From Nostoc sp. LEGE 06077 (lineage in GTDB: Bacteria; Cyanobacteriota; Cyanobacteriia; Cyanobacteriales; Nostocaceae): a stretch of DNA of 64,000 nt. Within the stretch, counting starts at the first letter, position 1. Each line of letters opens with the position of its first letter. This document shows, piece by piece, positions 1 through 11,229 of this stretch. The notes beneath the pieces were generated by a model. The model was given only the letters and a program-made list of their open reading frames with translations, did not search any database and was not told the DNA's origin. The stretch covers positions 1 to 64,000 of the forward strand of contig NZ_JADEWI010000022.1 in assembly GCF_015207705.1 (NCBI RefSeq). The letters are read 5' to 3'. A program made the translations under genes and the position numbers.

Positions 1-72
1 AGTTTTATCTTGCTCTCTAGTCAGAAATACCCTTAAACGGCTACCCATATTGCTGTTACCTTTGTAGACGCA

Positions 73-832
73 TTGTACGTATTTACTTATCTTTACATAG
101 TTTGGTTTTTTCGCCTCGTTCTACTTACTGTCTTGACTTGTAGTTTTTCGGCTATAGCCCAGACAATAGACACGGCAAATACTCAACAGTTCACGGATTC
201 TTCTATCATCACAATATCCTCAGAATCAACTACATCTCAACAGTTTGCCAGTGCTGACACCCAGGAATCTACTAGTTCAATCCTCACGCCGATTCCGGGA
301 ACAGTCGCCACCTCATCAGCCGCACTCTTACATCAGTCTGTTGAAGTTACGACTCAACCGCCAGAGGTCAAAAAAGTTGCCCAATCAAATGTTGTGAATG
401 TTGGTAGACGCACTCGTGGCGGTAGAGGTTATATTGGTATTGGCGCTAATATTGGCTTAAGTGGCGGTGATACATCTTTAGGTGATGGCAACTTTGCCGT
501 TCTGAGTAAGATTGGATTCACAAATGCCTTCTCTATTAGACCTTCAGCCATATTTGGCGACAACACGACAATTTTGATTCCCGTCACCTACGATTTTTCT
601 TTACAACAAACAAGACGAATTTACTGAGCCTTTACCCATAGCGCCCTATTTAGGTGTTGGTGCAGCTATTAACACTGGCGATGATTCACAAGTGGCTTTC
701 TTAGTATCTGGTGGGATTGATGTACCCCTCAACACTCAATTTACAGCCACAGCATCTGTAAATGCAGGATTTTTTGACCGAACTGAGGTGGGTTTATTGG
801 TAGGAGTTGGTTACAACTTCAGCGGCTTCTGA
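73..832 (+). pseudogene. Outer-membrane-type exported protein, broken by a +1 frameshift
   Basis: The first frame starts at a TTG (73) and encodes a hydrophobic leader ending in FSAIAQ, a Ser/Thr/Gln-rich linker, then Gly-rich beta-type sequence (RGYIGIGANIGLSGGD). It stops at 625-627. The next frame continues the same kind of sequence (PYLGVGAAINTGDDS to LLVGVGYNFSGF) to a TGA at 830-832, ending in Phe as many outer-membrane beta-barrels do. One extra A in the A/C-rich run around 604-612 explains the break. No ATG or ribosome site precedes the leader, so the 5' end may also be damaged. The exact family is not recognised; a small barrel or porin-like protein is inferred. A sequencing error is an alternative to a real lesion. 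A good intrinsic terminator follows at 859-890. Confidence 0.6.
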
Positions 833-858
833 TTACTGAAGTTAAAAGTACAAACGCA

Positions 859-890
859 AAAGGCAAAAGAATTTTTTCTTTTGCCTTTTT
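859..890 (+). terminator. Intrinsic terminator after the frameshifted exported-protein gene
   Basis: A perfect 12-bp stem (859-870 with 877-888) encloses a 6-base loop and runs into a short T tract at 886-890. It lies 27 bp past the second-frame stop codon, which supports the two frames being one transcription unit. Confidence 0.75.
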
Positions 891-941
891 ATAGCCGTAG
901 TCACTGAGCTTATACCAATTTGAAGAATGATCGCTACAGAT

Positions 942-1020
942 GTAGGTTGGGTTGAGGGACGAAACCCAACGCCTTAAAACCTTGTAGATGTTGGGTTTCA
1001 CTTCGTTCTACCCAACCTAC
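942..1020. repeat. Imperfect long inverted repeat of the GTAGGTTGGGTT type
   Basis: The left arm starts GTAGGTTGGGTT (942) and the right arm ends AACCCAACCTAC by its complement (989-1020). Between the arms lie the usual GACGAAACCCAAC and TTTCACTTCG internal blocks. Elements of this kind are common in cyanobacterial spacers. A related hairpin is at 20367-20399 and a degenerate one around 58430-58510. It sits between two convergent genes and could act as a two-way terminator. Confidence 0.7.
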
Positions 1021-1067
1021 GCATCTCAGCACGGGCTGAACGCCCCGCTACCGCTAACAGCACTTTG

Positions 1068-2381
1068 CTATTTAGGTGTAACTTTATCTATCACGCTAAT
1101 CTTGCCATCATCTCCTACACTCCAAACATCATAGACACCAAGGACATCACCGTTAGCATCAACATCTACGTTGCCACTAGCACCTTGGTAGTTAATCGTT
1201 TTACCTTCTTGGAGTAACTTTAACCCTTCACAGACATCAGTAACTTCTGTACCTGAGCCAGCCGCAACTTCCCGAATTTTACTGGAAATGCCCACACCTG
1301 TGTTGTCTTTAGCGGCTTGTGCTGCCAAGACTAGCAATGCAGCAGCATCCCAGGCTTGGGGTGCGTATTCTCCAGGTGAACCACCTTTTTTCTCCTTCCA
1401 CAACTTGTTAAAAGCTTCTAAAGCTTTACCATCGGAACCAGGTACAGTACCTAGCGCCCCGGTTAAGATAAATTTGCCATCGCTACCTTTACCTACTTGT
1501 TCTGGGAAGGTGGGTGATTTCACGCCATCAGTGAGCAGAACTTGTACTCCCTTGGTCAAACCTTGTTGATAGGCAGCTTTTAACAGGAGACTACCTGTTT
1601 CAGCATAAAGTACAGCGACTACGGCATCTGGCTTACCCGCAAATGCCGCTGCGGCTTCGGTGTCAAAGGTCTGGGCTTTGGGGTCATAACGCACTGGGTT
1701 ATTTTTATTAACTACAGTACCGCCTAATTTTTCAAAAGTTTCGACAAATGCTTTTTCAAAACCCACACCATAATCGTTGTTAATGACAACTGTGGAGACG
1801 CGTTTAAAACCTTTTTTATTAGCTAATTGAGCTAACGCCAGTGCTTGATACGTATCTGGGGGTGCAGTCCGCGCCCAAAAGCCTTTAAAGTCGCCTTTTT
1901 TCGCTTTATCTGTAAATACGGGACTGGTGCTACCAGGAGACACCAACATAACTTTATTAGGTACAGCCACAGAAACCGCTGCTGTGGAAACACTACTAGC
2001 AAAAGAGCCAACTACTCCTCCAACTTTATCTAGTGTTGCCAGTTTAGTCATCCCAGCCGCACCAGCTTTGGGGTCGGTTTGGTCGTCTACTTGTACGAGT
2101 GTGACGTTTTTACCATTGACTCCACCACAGGCGTTAACGGTATCCACTAGCAAAGGTACAGATCCTACCATTTGCTGTCCGATGGAAGCTAAGTCACCAG
2201 TTGTTGGTAGTAGCGTTCCAATTTTTAACCCATCAGTACTACTGGTTGTAGTGGTTGAGGTCGCTGCTGGGGAATTAGTACTGGTGGTATTGCTAGTGTT
2301 GGTATTATTGCAAGCTGCGGTGAAAAAGCCTGTGGCTATGGTAGCTACACTCAAGGCTAGGGCAGTAGTAATTCTTGGCAT
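1068..2381 (-). CDS. ABC transporter substrate-binding lipoprotein, branched-chain amino acid type
   Basis: The 437-aa protein begins with a lipoprotein signal peptide and lipobox (TAAC, Cys24), followed by a low-complexity Asn/Thr/Ser linker of about 25 residues. The rest is a Leu/Ile/Val-binding type periplasmic domain: LKIGTLLPTTGDLASIG near residue 52, then VGGVVGSFASSVS and NNDYGVGFEKAFVETF. By family it captures amino acids (or amides/urea-like ligands) for an ABC permease. No permease or ATPase gene lies nearby, so it would work with components encoded elsewhere, as known for the NatB-type proteins of Anabaena. The ligand cannot be told from sequence. It reads toward the long inverted repeat at 942-1020. 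Confidence 0.9.
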   Translation of the reverse strand: MPRITTALALSVATIATGFFTAACNNTNTSNTTSTNSPAATSTTTTSSTDGLKIGTLLPTTGDLASIGQQMVGSVPLLVDTVNACGGVNGKNVTLVQVDDQTDPKAGAAGMTKLATLDKVGGVVGSFASSVSTAAVSVAVPNKVMLVSPGSTSPVFTDKAKKGDFKGFWARTAPPDTYQALALAQLANKKGFKRVSTVVINNDYGVGFEKAFVETFEKLGGTVVNKNNPVRYDPKAQTFDTEAAAAFAGKPDAVVAVLYAETGSLLLKAAYQQGLTKGVQVLLTDGVKSPTFPEQVGKGSDGKFILTGALGTVPGSDGKALEAFNKLWKEKKGGSPGEYAPQAWDAAALLVLAAQAAKDNTGVGISSKIREVAAGSGTEVTDVCEGLKLLQEGKTINYQGASGNVDVDANGDVLGVYDVWSVGDDGKISVIDKVTPK

Positions 2382-2576
2382 AATTTACTTTCACTCCTCT
2401 GATATTCAGGAGTCTGAAAGTAGGATTCAAACTATGTTTCAGGTTAGCTTGATCTTAACAGACTCCAAATGTTAAATGATAACATCTACCATGAGGAGTA
2501 TCTGTGTTAATGCCGACATTGATATTAATATTTGTTTAATGATTTTCAGTACTGAGTGGAATGTACTGATGGAAAA

Positions 2577-2668
2577 CGGAGAGGGAGGGATTCGAACCCT
2601 CGGTACGGAGTTGCCTGCCGTACAACAGATTAGCAATCTGCCGCTTTCGACCACTCAGCCACCTCTCC
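2577..2668 (-). tRNA. tRNA-Ser (anticodon GCU)
   Basis: The complement folds as a class II tRNA of 92 nt: acceptor GGAGAGG/CCTCTCC, D-arm with TGGTCGAAAG, anticodon arm with loop TTGCTAA (anticodon GCT, complement of 2632-2634), a long variable arm, and a T-arm with GGTTCGAATCC. The discriminator is G and the CCA end is not encoded. It lies 80 bp downstream of crtB on the same strand. Confidence 0.97.
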
Positions 2669-2748
2669 AGGGTCACGAATATCTATATTAGCAGTTTTTC
2701 ATCAATAGTCAATAGTTATTAATTTTGCTGTTGACTATTGACTAAATT

Positions 2749-5104
<2,356 letters not shown>

Positions 5105-5390
5105 TTACACCTACTGTTGTTCAATATTTCTTAATGGTTTTGCCGTTCTCATTATACGTTGCAAACCGTTACATTTGGCAGTAATTGTGCGATCGCTTAC
5201 CTAAAAACTTCTGCTAGAAGGGATTTAGGGACTAGAGACTAGGAACAAAAAGGGACTAGAAAATAGAAACAAAAAAGTAATTTTTCTGACTAAGTAATTA
5301 GCTATCAATCTAGATAACCATGAGACAATCAAAACATCTATTCTCTAGCCTCTATGAGCAAATTTAAACAATAACTATAGGTAATAAATT

Positions 5391-6479
5391 ATGCCAGTAT
5401 CACGGGAGCTAGAACTATTCGGAAATCATCTGATTCTCGGTATTTCCGGCACAAAATTAAGTGATGATGATAAACGGGCGCTCAGTGAATTAAAACCAGT
5501 TGGGGTGATATTTTTTGCGAAAAACTTTATAGATGGTGTTCCTTATCAGGTTTGGTTAGCCAGCTTTCAAGAACTCATAGACCAAATTCGTGAATATGCA
5601 GAACGCGATTCGATGTTCATGACTTTAGATCATGAAGGTGGGCGTGTAGTCCGTACACCCTTACCAATTACGAGATTTCCCTATGCAGCGTTGTTGCGAT
5701 CGCAAGCTAGGGAAGTAGCAAAAGCCACAGCCAGAGAGTTAAAATCACTGGGCATTAACGTATCTTGGTCGCCTGCTGCTGATATTTACTCTAATCCGCA
5801 TAACCCGGTAATTGGGCCGCGTGCCTTTGGTAACACACCAGAAACCGCAGCAAAAGGAGCGTTGGCATATTATTTAGGGCTGCAAGATTCCGGTATTTTA
5901 GGATGCGCCAAGCATTTTCCAGGACATGGAGACACCAGTACAGATTCTCATTTTGAATTACCAGTACTGAATTTAACTGTACAAGATTTGCGCGATCGGG
6001 AACTGATACCTTTCAAAGCTTTGATTGATGCTCAAATTCCCTTAATTATGACAACTCACATTTTATTTCCCCAAATTGACCCAGATGTACCGGCGACTAT
6101 TTCGCAACCGATTCTGAAAAATATCCTTCGTGATGAACTAGGGTTTGAGGGTGTAGTTGTCTCTGATGACTTGGATATGAAAGCAATCTCCGATAGGTTT
6201 ACCCAAAGCGGAACCGTCGCCCGCGCCTTTAATGCTGGGTGTGACTTGTTTATTTTGTCGCGGAATATCAATTCATCGTCTTTGGAACGCACTTATTACA
6301 TGGCGGGAGATTTTGCTGATGCTCTCAGTAACGGTAACTTAAAGAAAGAGGTAGTGACCGCAGCTAGGCAGAGAATTGAAAATCTACTAGCACAGACACC
6401 GCAATATATTGTCCATGCTTTAGATAAAGCTACATTACTACAACACGCGGAGTTAGCGATCGCTTGTTCTTTCCCATAA
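5391..6479 (+). CDS. nagZ: Beta-N-acetylhexosaminidase, glycoside hydrolase family 3
   Basis: The 362-aa protein is a single-domain GH3 enzyme that removes N-acetylglucosamine from muropeptides in peptidoglycan recycling. It has the NagZ loop KHFPGHGDTSTDSH (residues 174-187), whose Asp/His pair acts as general acid/base, and the nucleophile motif VVSDDLDM with Asp259. No signal peptide is seen, consistent with cytoplasmic action. It is divergent from crtP. There is no clear Shine-Dalgarno sequence before the ATG, which is common in cyanobacteria. Confidence 0.93.
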   Translation: MPVSRELELFGNHLILGISGTKLSDDDKRALSELKPVGVIFFAKNFIDGVPYQVWLASFQELIDQIREYAERDSMFMTLDHEGGRVVRTPLPITRFPYAALLRSQAREVAKATARELKSLGINVSWSPAADIYSNPHNPVIGPRAFGNTPETAAKGALAYYLGLQDSGILGCAKHFPGHGDTSTDSHFELPVLNLTVQDLRDRELIPFKALIDAQIPLIMTTHILFPQIDPDVPATISQPILKNILRDELGFEGVVVSDDLDMKAISDRFTQSGTVARAFNAGCDLFILSRNINSSSLERTYYMAGDFADALSNGNLKKEVVTAARQRIENLLAQTPQYIVHALDKATLLQHAELAIACSFP

Positions 6480-6769
6480 AGCATTTCAGGCAATCACAAT
6501 ATCGGCGTTGCGTAAGTCCTGTTACGATAATCCAGCTTGTCAGGATTTTGATAAAGTACATAATACAGTACGGGCGATCGCGGAATAAAATAGCATAGAG
6601 GATCGCACATAGTTGATGCAATAACTCCTGCACTCGTTCAGCCGGGGCAAGACACCATGCACACCATTCCACTAATCTCAGCCCCAGCGATACCTATTTC
6701 TAACTCTCAAGATATAAGTTTGTTTAATTTGGAAATCTTAAAATAAAAGATTAATTCAGATAGAAACTT

Positions 6770-7003
6770 ATGACAACCGAGCAAGAGCTTCAATCTCTTT
6801 TTAATACTTTAGATCGCGATCAAGATGGCAAAGTCTCCATTAATGAGCTTTTTTTAAGTCCTGGCTTAAGTGCAGTCATCTCATCACAAACAAATACCAG
6901 TAGCCCCCAAGAGTTGATAGTACAGTATGATTCAGACGAAGACGGTAGTATTACATTTGAAGAGTTAAAGCAAGCAGTTAAGAAAGCAAGTAATTTAACC
7001 TAG
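6770..7003 (+). CDS. Small two-EF-hand calcium-binding protein (CSE-like)
   Basis: The 77-aa protein holds two canonical EF-hand loops: DRDQDGKVSINE (residues 15-26) and DSDEDGSITFEE (residues 54-65), each with Asp/Asn/Gly at the calcium positions and Glu at position 12. A helical linker separates them. Size and layout match the calcium-sensor EF-hand protein CSE described in Anabaena, which influences photosynthetic electron transport; orthology is inferred, not tested. It stands alone between nagZ and a radical SAM gene and is followed by a hairpin at 7029-7060. Confidence 0.9.
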   Translation: MTTEQELQSLFNTLDRDQDGKVSINELFLSPGLSAVISSQTNTSSPQELIVQYDSDEDGSITFEELKQAVKKASNLT

Positions 7004-7028
7004 CACTCAAAAAATCCCCAATCCCCAC

Positions 7029-7060
7029 AATCCCTCTTAGCACCCAAGCTAAGAGGGATT
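7029..7060 (+). terminator. Hairpin after the EF-hand gene
   Basis: A perfect 13-bp stem (AATCCCTCTTAGC with GCTAAGAGGGATT) around a 6-base loop lies 26 bp past the stop codon. The T tract after it is weak (TTGCCATTTCT), so it may terminate inefficiently or only stabilise the 3' end. Confidence 0.55.
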
Positions 7061-7267
7061 TGCCATTTCTCGCTCAATTTTCTCAAGACTTATTTAAATG
7101 TGACTATTTCGGAAAAACTGACTCCTTTTGCGTTGCCGTATCAGGTTGCCGGAGGCATCGCACAGAAACTACTGGTGAGGAATTAATTGCTAGATTTTGT
7201 TAGGTTATACTAGATAAGGCTTAGAGGTTGTTTTAAAAGTAGTTAGCTGTAATTTTAAGCACTTATT

Positions 7268-7343
7268 TATCCCCCCTAACCCCCCTTAAAAAAGGGGGGA
7301 ACTGAATTAAAATCCCCCTTTTTAAGGGGGACTTAGGGGGATC
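7268..7343. repeat. C/G-run palindromic repeat (CCCCCTAA / TTAGGGGG family)
   Basis: C-runs and G-runs alternate to give two nested hairpins: CCCCCCTTAAAAAAGGGGGG and CCCCCTTTTTAAGGGGG, enclosed by CCCCCCTAA and TTAGGGGGA. This is a widespread spacer repeat of filamentous cyanobacteria. No gene function is suggested. Confidence 0.7.
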
Positions 7344-7629
7344 TAAAAGTATTTGATACATTGCCAGGGACTTTTCAAATATCCTCTGAGAAATTTACTT
7401 TTAAACGCAGAGGTAAAGACAGCAAAAAGTTGAGCCACTGCTTTGGGCGGCTTTGCCTACTTGTAGCAAATGTCGTCGGGTTCCCGCTGTTGAGCAAACT
7501 TTTCAAAACAAAGTTAGGCAGAGTCTTTGTTCAATTTTCGGCTCTAAAAATATAGATGAAACTGATTAATCATCAAGCAGTAAATCTTAAAGAAATTATC
7601 AAAAATCAACAATTACGAATTATTTTGCA
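7344..7629. other. Non-coding spacer upstream of the radical SAM gene
   Basis: A short open frame here has unlikely composition. The stretch from about 7400 to 7530 resembles the dispersed 'GAGCCACTGC...TTGCAGC' spacer repeat also seen at 23968-24022. No promoter could be assigned. Confidence 0.4.
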
Positions 7630-9276
7630 ATGACATCATCTGTATTTGCTGCGGAACGTCTTTTATTTACTCCTACTACTCCTGATACTGATGCGATACC
7701 TTTAATTTTTGCTTTTCCTAATGAGTACAGTGTGGGTATTACTAGCCTTGGCTATCAGGTGGTTTGGGCAACTTTAGCAATGCGCGATGATGTGCAGGTG
7801 AGTCGTCTATTTACTGATATTCATGAACAACTTCCTAGACAGCCGGAAATTGTGGGGTTTTCGATTTCTTGGGAATTGGATTATGTGAATATTTTAAATT
7901 TGCTGGAATCTTTGGATATTCCAATTAGGGCAAATTTGCGTGCTGAGAATCAGCCTATCATTTTTGGTGGCGGCCCAGTGCTGACAGCTAATCCTGAACC
8001 TTTTGCTGATTTTTTTGATGTCATTTTGTTAGGAGATGGGGAAAATCTGCTGGGTGATTTTATTGCAGCTTACAAAGAAGTAAGAAATGCTGATAGACAA
8101 ACTCAGCTAAAAAGATTGGCACAAGTACCGGGGATTTATGTTCCAAGTTTGTATGTGGTGGAATATCACACACCAGATGGTGAAGTAAAGTCAATTAAGC
8201 CGATTGATTCAGAAATTCCGGCTATTGTGCAGAAGCAAACTTATCGTGGAAATACTTTATCAGCCTCAACAGTTGTCACAGAAAAGGCTGCTTGGGAAAA
8301 TATTTATATGGTGGAGGTGGTGCGGAGTTGTCCAGAAATGTGCCGCTTTTGTTTGGCAAGTTATCTGACTTTACCATTTAGAACAGCCAGCCTCGAAGGT
8401 TCATTAATGCCAGCGATTGAACGCGGGTTAAAAGTAACAAATCGCCTAGGATTATTGGGCGCTTCTGTGACACAACATCCTGAATTTGAGGAGTTATTAA
8501 ATTATCTTAGTCAGCCGAAATATGATGATGTACGGTTGAGTATTGCTTCTGTGAGAACTAATACGGTAACGGTGCAGTTGGCAGAAACTTTGGCAAAACG
8601 TGACACGCGATCGCTTACCATTGCTGTAGAAAGTGGTTCCGATCAACTGCGGCAAATCATCAACAAAAAGTTGCAAAATGATGAAATCATCCAAGCGGCG
8701 ATAAATGCCAAAGCTGGCGGACTCTCAGCCTTAAAACTCTACGGGATGGTGGGTATTCCCGGTGAAGAGGCGGAAGATTTAGAGGCGACTGTGGCGATGA
8801 TGCGGAGTATCAAAAAAGCTGCGCTAGGACTGCGATTAAGCTTTGGCTGTAGTACTTTTGTCCCCAAATCCCATACACCATTTCAATGGTTTGGGGTAAA
8901 TCGTCAAGCAGAAAAACGGTTGCAGCTTTTACAAAAACAACTCAAACCCCAGGGGATAGATTTTCGTCCAGAAAGTTATAACTGGTCTATCATACAGGCT
9001 TTGTTATCCAGAGGCGATCGCCGATTATCTCAACTTTTGGAACTTACCCGCGACTTTGGCGACTCCTTGGGTAGTTACAAACGTGCTTTCAAGCAACTTA
9101 AAGGGCAAATCCCCAATTTAGATTTCTACGTCCATAATACTTGGTCAACATCTCAAGTCTTGCCTTGGAGCCACTTGCAAGGGCCGCTACCGCAGTCTAC
9201 ACTACTAAAGCATTTGGATGAGGCTACCAGTCATTTCCGTTCAGCCCCCAAAGAACTACAGCCCTTAAATTCCTAG
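7630..9276 (+). CDS. Radical SAM protein with N-terminal B12-binding-type domain
   Basis: The 548-aa protein has an N-terminal cobalamin-binding-like region (PLIFAFPNEYSVGITSLGYQ, EIVGFSISWELDYVNIL, IIFGGGPVLTANPEPFADFFD). Next comes the radical SAM core with the cluster motif CPEMCRFC (Cys234, Cys238, Cys241). The later segment SIASVRTNTVTVQLAETL and the AVESGSDQLRQIINKKL helix are typical of the YgiQ/HpnP-like class. The substrate is unknown. It is followed 11 bp later by the CPXCG protein gene, so the two are probably one operon, perhaps extending to the SRPBCC gene. Confidence 0.85.
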   Translation: MTSSVFAAERLLFTPTTPDTDAIPLIFAFPNEYSVGITSLGYQVVWATLAMRDDVQVSRLFTDIHEQLPRQPEIVGFSISWELDYVNILNLLESLDIPIRANLRAENQPIIFGGGPVLTANPEPFADFFDVILLGDGENLLGDFIAAYKEVRNADRQTQLKRLAQVPGIYVPSLYVVEYHTPDGEVKSIKPIDSEIPAIVQKQTYRGNTLSASTVVTEKAAWENIYMVEVVRSCPEMCRFCLASYLTLPFRTASLEGSLMPAIERGLKVTNRLGLLGASVTQHPEFEELLNYLSQPKYDDVRLSIASVRTNTVTVQLAETLAKRDTRSLTIAVESGSDQLRQIINKKLQNDEIIQAAINAKAGGLSALKLYGMVGIPGEEAEDLEATVAMMRSIKKAALGLRLSFGCSTFVPKSHTPFQWFGVNRQAEKRLQLLQKQLKPQGIDFRPESYNWSIIQALLSRGDRRLSQLLELTRDFGDSLGSYKRAFKQLKGQIPNLDFYVHNTWSTSQVLPWSHLQGPLPQSTLLKHLDEATSHFRSAPKELQPLNS

Positions 9277-9287
9277 CCAAAAATTGA

Positions 9288-9479
9288 ATGCAAACAACTG
9301 CTGAGTATTACTGCGCCTTTTGCGGCGAACCGAACTTAACTTTTATTGACTGGAGTGCTGGGGGACAACAATCTTATGTTGAAGACTGTCAAGTTTGCTG
9401 TAACCCCAATATTTTGTATGTGCGGATTGATGAAGATACTCTAGATATTGAAATTGATACCGAATACGACGAAGGCTAA
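9288..9479 (+). CDS. CPXCG-type cysteine-rich protein
   Basis: This 63-aa acidic protein has two zinc-ribbon-like knuckles: CAFCG near residue 9 and CQVCC near residue 36, with the conserved GGQQSYVEDCQVCCNPN segment. It matches the small CPXCG family of unknown function, thought to bind zinc. It starts 11 bp after the radical SAM stop codon, indicating cotranscription. Confidence 0.88.
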   Translation: MQTTAEYYCAFCGEPNLTFIDWSAGGQQSYVEDCQVCCNPNILYVRIDEDTLDIEIDTEYDEG

Positions 9480-9557
9480 TACTATTTGGATTTAGAATAG
9501 CTTTCTGCATTTAAGTTGTGTCAATCTATCTGTTTCCATCATTTTTTATTGCTGTTC

Positions 9558-10022
9558 ATGCTGCACTTCAACCATTCATCGTTAATTAATGCGCCAATAG
9601 AAGTAGTTTGGCAATTTCATGAAAGGCCAGATATTCTGCAAATGCTAACTCCACCTTGGCAACCAGTCAAAGTAATTCGGCGGGAGGGAGGACTGCAAGT
9701 AGGTGCTATCACAGAGTTTCGTTTGTTTCTAGGGTTAGTACCTTTAACTTGGTTAGCGCGTCACACAGAATGTGAACAATATCGCCTATTTGTGGATGAA
9801 CAGATATCCGGCCCCTTTGAAACTTGGGTACATCGGCACGAATTTCAGCTAGAAGATGGCAAAACTAGATTAACAGATGCGATTTCTTACTCTATGCCAG
9901 GGGGAGATACGGTTGAATTTGTCAGTGGTTGGCTAATTCAAACTCAACTAGAAGCGATGTTTCGCTACCGTCATTATGTAACAAAGCAACAATGTGAGGG
10001 CAAAGGCAGTAACTGGTGGTAA
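9558..10022 (+). CDS. SRPBCC (START-like) family protein
   Basis: The 154-aa protein has the helix-grip pattern of this ligand-binding fold: FNHSSLINAPIEVVWQFHERPDILQMLTPPW at the start and a C-terminal helix FVSGWLIQTQLEAMFRYRHYVTKQ. Members bind hydrophobic ligands; the ligand here is unknown. I start it at the ATG at 9558, because the upstream TTG (9516) would add a 14-residue leader that does not fit the family. It may be last in the operon begun at 7630, though the 78-bp gap leaves room for its own promoter. Confidence 0.8.
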   Translation: MLHFNHSSLINAPIEVVWQFHERPDILQMLTPPWQPVKVIRREGGLQVGAITEFRLFLGLVPLTWLARHTECEQYRLFVDEQISGPFETWVHRHEFQLEDGKTRLTDAISYSMPGGDTVEFVSGWLIQTQLEAMFRYRHYVTKQQCEGKGSNWW

Positions 10023-10318
10023 AAATAGGGATTAGGGGCTAGGACAACAAGGCTAAAGTATAAAGTGTGAAGTCTGAAGATATCTTGTACCATTCTCCAT
10101 AACAGTAGGGTGAAAGTGGCTTATATTGAGGGGAATATACAAGTCTCAAATAAAACTATCCTCTCATAAATTTTCAGCTAATTGCTTGAAGTTCTGGCAA
10201 AATAGGTCAATTGGTAGAAGCAGAATCTATCTTGCAAGAGAGGGTAAATCTTCCCACATTGTTCATGATAGTAGAAAGACATTCAAACAAACTATCACTG
10301 AAATTTTAGGTAAAAAAA

Positions 10319-10726
10319 ATGTTGGGAACATTTCTGATAACTCTAGCTACAGCACTAAGCTTACTAATTGTTGATTTAGTTGTGCCTGGTGTGAATATTG
10401 CAAATTTTCCCTCTGCTTTAATTGCTGCTTTAGCAATTGGCTTAATTAATAGTTCAGTAAAGCCAGTTCTCTCTACTCTATCTTTACCTTTAAACCTTGT
10501 CACCTTCGGCGCATTTTCTCTGGTTGTTAACGGTATCTGTTTTGCATTAGCAGCATTTTTAGTACCTGGGTTTAGCGCTCATGGAATTCTCGCTTTTATT
10601 CTCGGCCCAGTTGTTCTATCTTTGGCTAACACCTTCATTGGCAACTATTTTGCTGAAAGAAACGTGGCTTTAACTGGTAACACTTCAACTCCAGGTGAAT
10701 TACCTCAAGGCAATCCTCAGCAATAG
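10319..10726 (+). CDS. Phage-holin-superfamily IV (Mycobacterial 4-TMS) membrane protein
   Basis: The 135-aa protein has about four hydrophobic helices (GTFLITLATALSLLIVDLVV, FPSALIAALAIGLINSSV, LVTFGAFSLVVNGICFALAAF, GILAFILGPVVLSLANTFI). It has the NSSVKPVL...LPLNLVTFG signature of the widespread family once named after phage holins. In bacteria these are ordinary membrane proteins of unknown role, and there is no other phage gene here. The 296-bp spacer before it contains only a short unlikely frame. Confidence 0.85.
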   Translation: MLGTFLITLATALSLLIVDLVVPGVNIANFPSALIAALAIGLINSSVKPVLSTLSLPLNLVTFGAFSLVVNGICFALAAFLVPGFSAHGILAFILGPVVLSLANTFIGNYFAERNVALTGNTSTPGELPQGNPQQ

Positions 10727-10846
10727 TACAAGTATTATCCTTTGGAAAAGTCATACAGAATTAACATAATGCCTGGGACAGAGTTGGTAGTTAAGTTAAT
10801 TCTGGACAATGTGAATTAATCAAATTGAAAAAGTAACAGCAAATCT

Positions 10847-11032
10847 ATGAAATTATTTCGTTTTCTTCTAGCTCTTGTCGTGCCTCCTTTAGGCGTTTTT
10901 ATGACAGTTGGTGTTGGCCCTACTTTAGTAATTAATATTCTGCTCACCTTACTTGGTTGGCTTCCTGGTAGTATTCATGCACTTTGGGTAGTGGCTAAGA
11001 GAGAAGAAGCATTGAATAGTGGAACTTACTAA
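10847..11032 (+). CDS. YqaE/Pmp3-family small membrane protein
   Basis: The 61-aa protein is two transmembrane helices with the family motif LLALVVPPLGVFM, then the NILLTLLGWLPGSIHALWVV signature. Homologues in other organisms are linked to salt and cold stress and membrane potential. It follows the holin-like gene by 120 bp. A strong intrinsic terminator at 11106 ends the unit. Confidence 0.92.
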   Translation: MKLFRFLLALVVPPLGVFMTVGVGPTLVINILLTLLGWLPGSIHALWVVAKREEALNSGTY

Positions 11033-11105
11033 AACTAGGCTTTAACTTAGGCAAGGGATTTGACACAAATTCGGCATAAACCTCTCTCAATAAGGACAAA
11101 AAATT

Positions 11106-11135
11106 AAGGGTAGATTTATATAATCTACCCTTTTT
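11106..11135 (+). terminator. Intrinsic terminator after the Pmp3-like gene
   Basis: A perfect 11-bp stem AAGGGTAGATT/AATCTACCCTT with loop TATAT runs directly into TTT. It lies about 73 bp past the stop codon. Confidence 0.8.
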
Positions 11136-11229
11136 ATTATGTTTTTGATTAATGTTTATATAGCCGTAGTAAATTATGTTGATTGCACATAAAATATGCA
11201 ATATAATCAGAGTCCGTGCAGAATAAAGT

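Noticed and set aside
819-1001. Minus-strand open frame of 60 codons
   Set aside because: Made of a terminator and the long inverted repeat at 942-1020.
2472-2691. Open frames on both strands near 2.5-2.7 kb
   Set aside because: They read through the tRNA-Ser gene.
6430-6672. Minus-strand open frame of 80 codons beginning MEWCAWCLAP
   Set aside because: Overlaps the end of nagZ in antisense, has no ribosome site, and its composition is Cys-rich and unlike neighbours; a decayed gene remnant cannot be excluded.
7361-7555. Plus-strand open frame of 64 codons
   Set aside because: Lies in repeat-like spacer sequence and lacks a start context or recognisable domain.
10319-10726. Prophage holin
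   Set aside because: The family name is historical; there are no other phage genes around and the protein is a common bacterial membrane protein.
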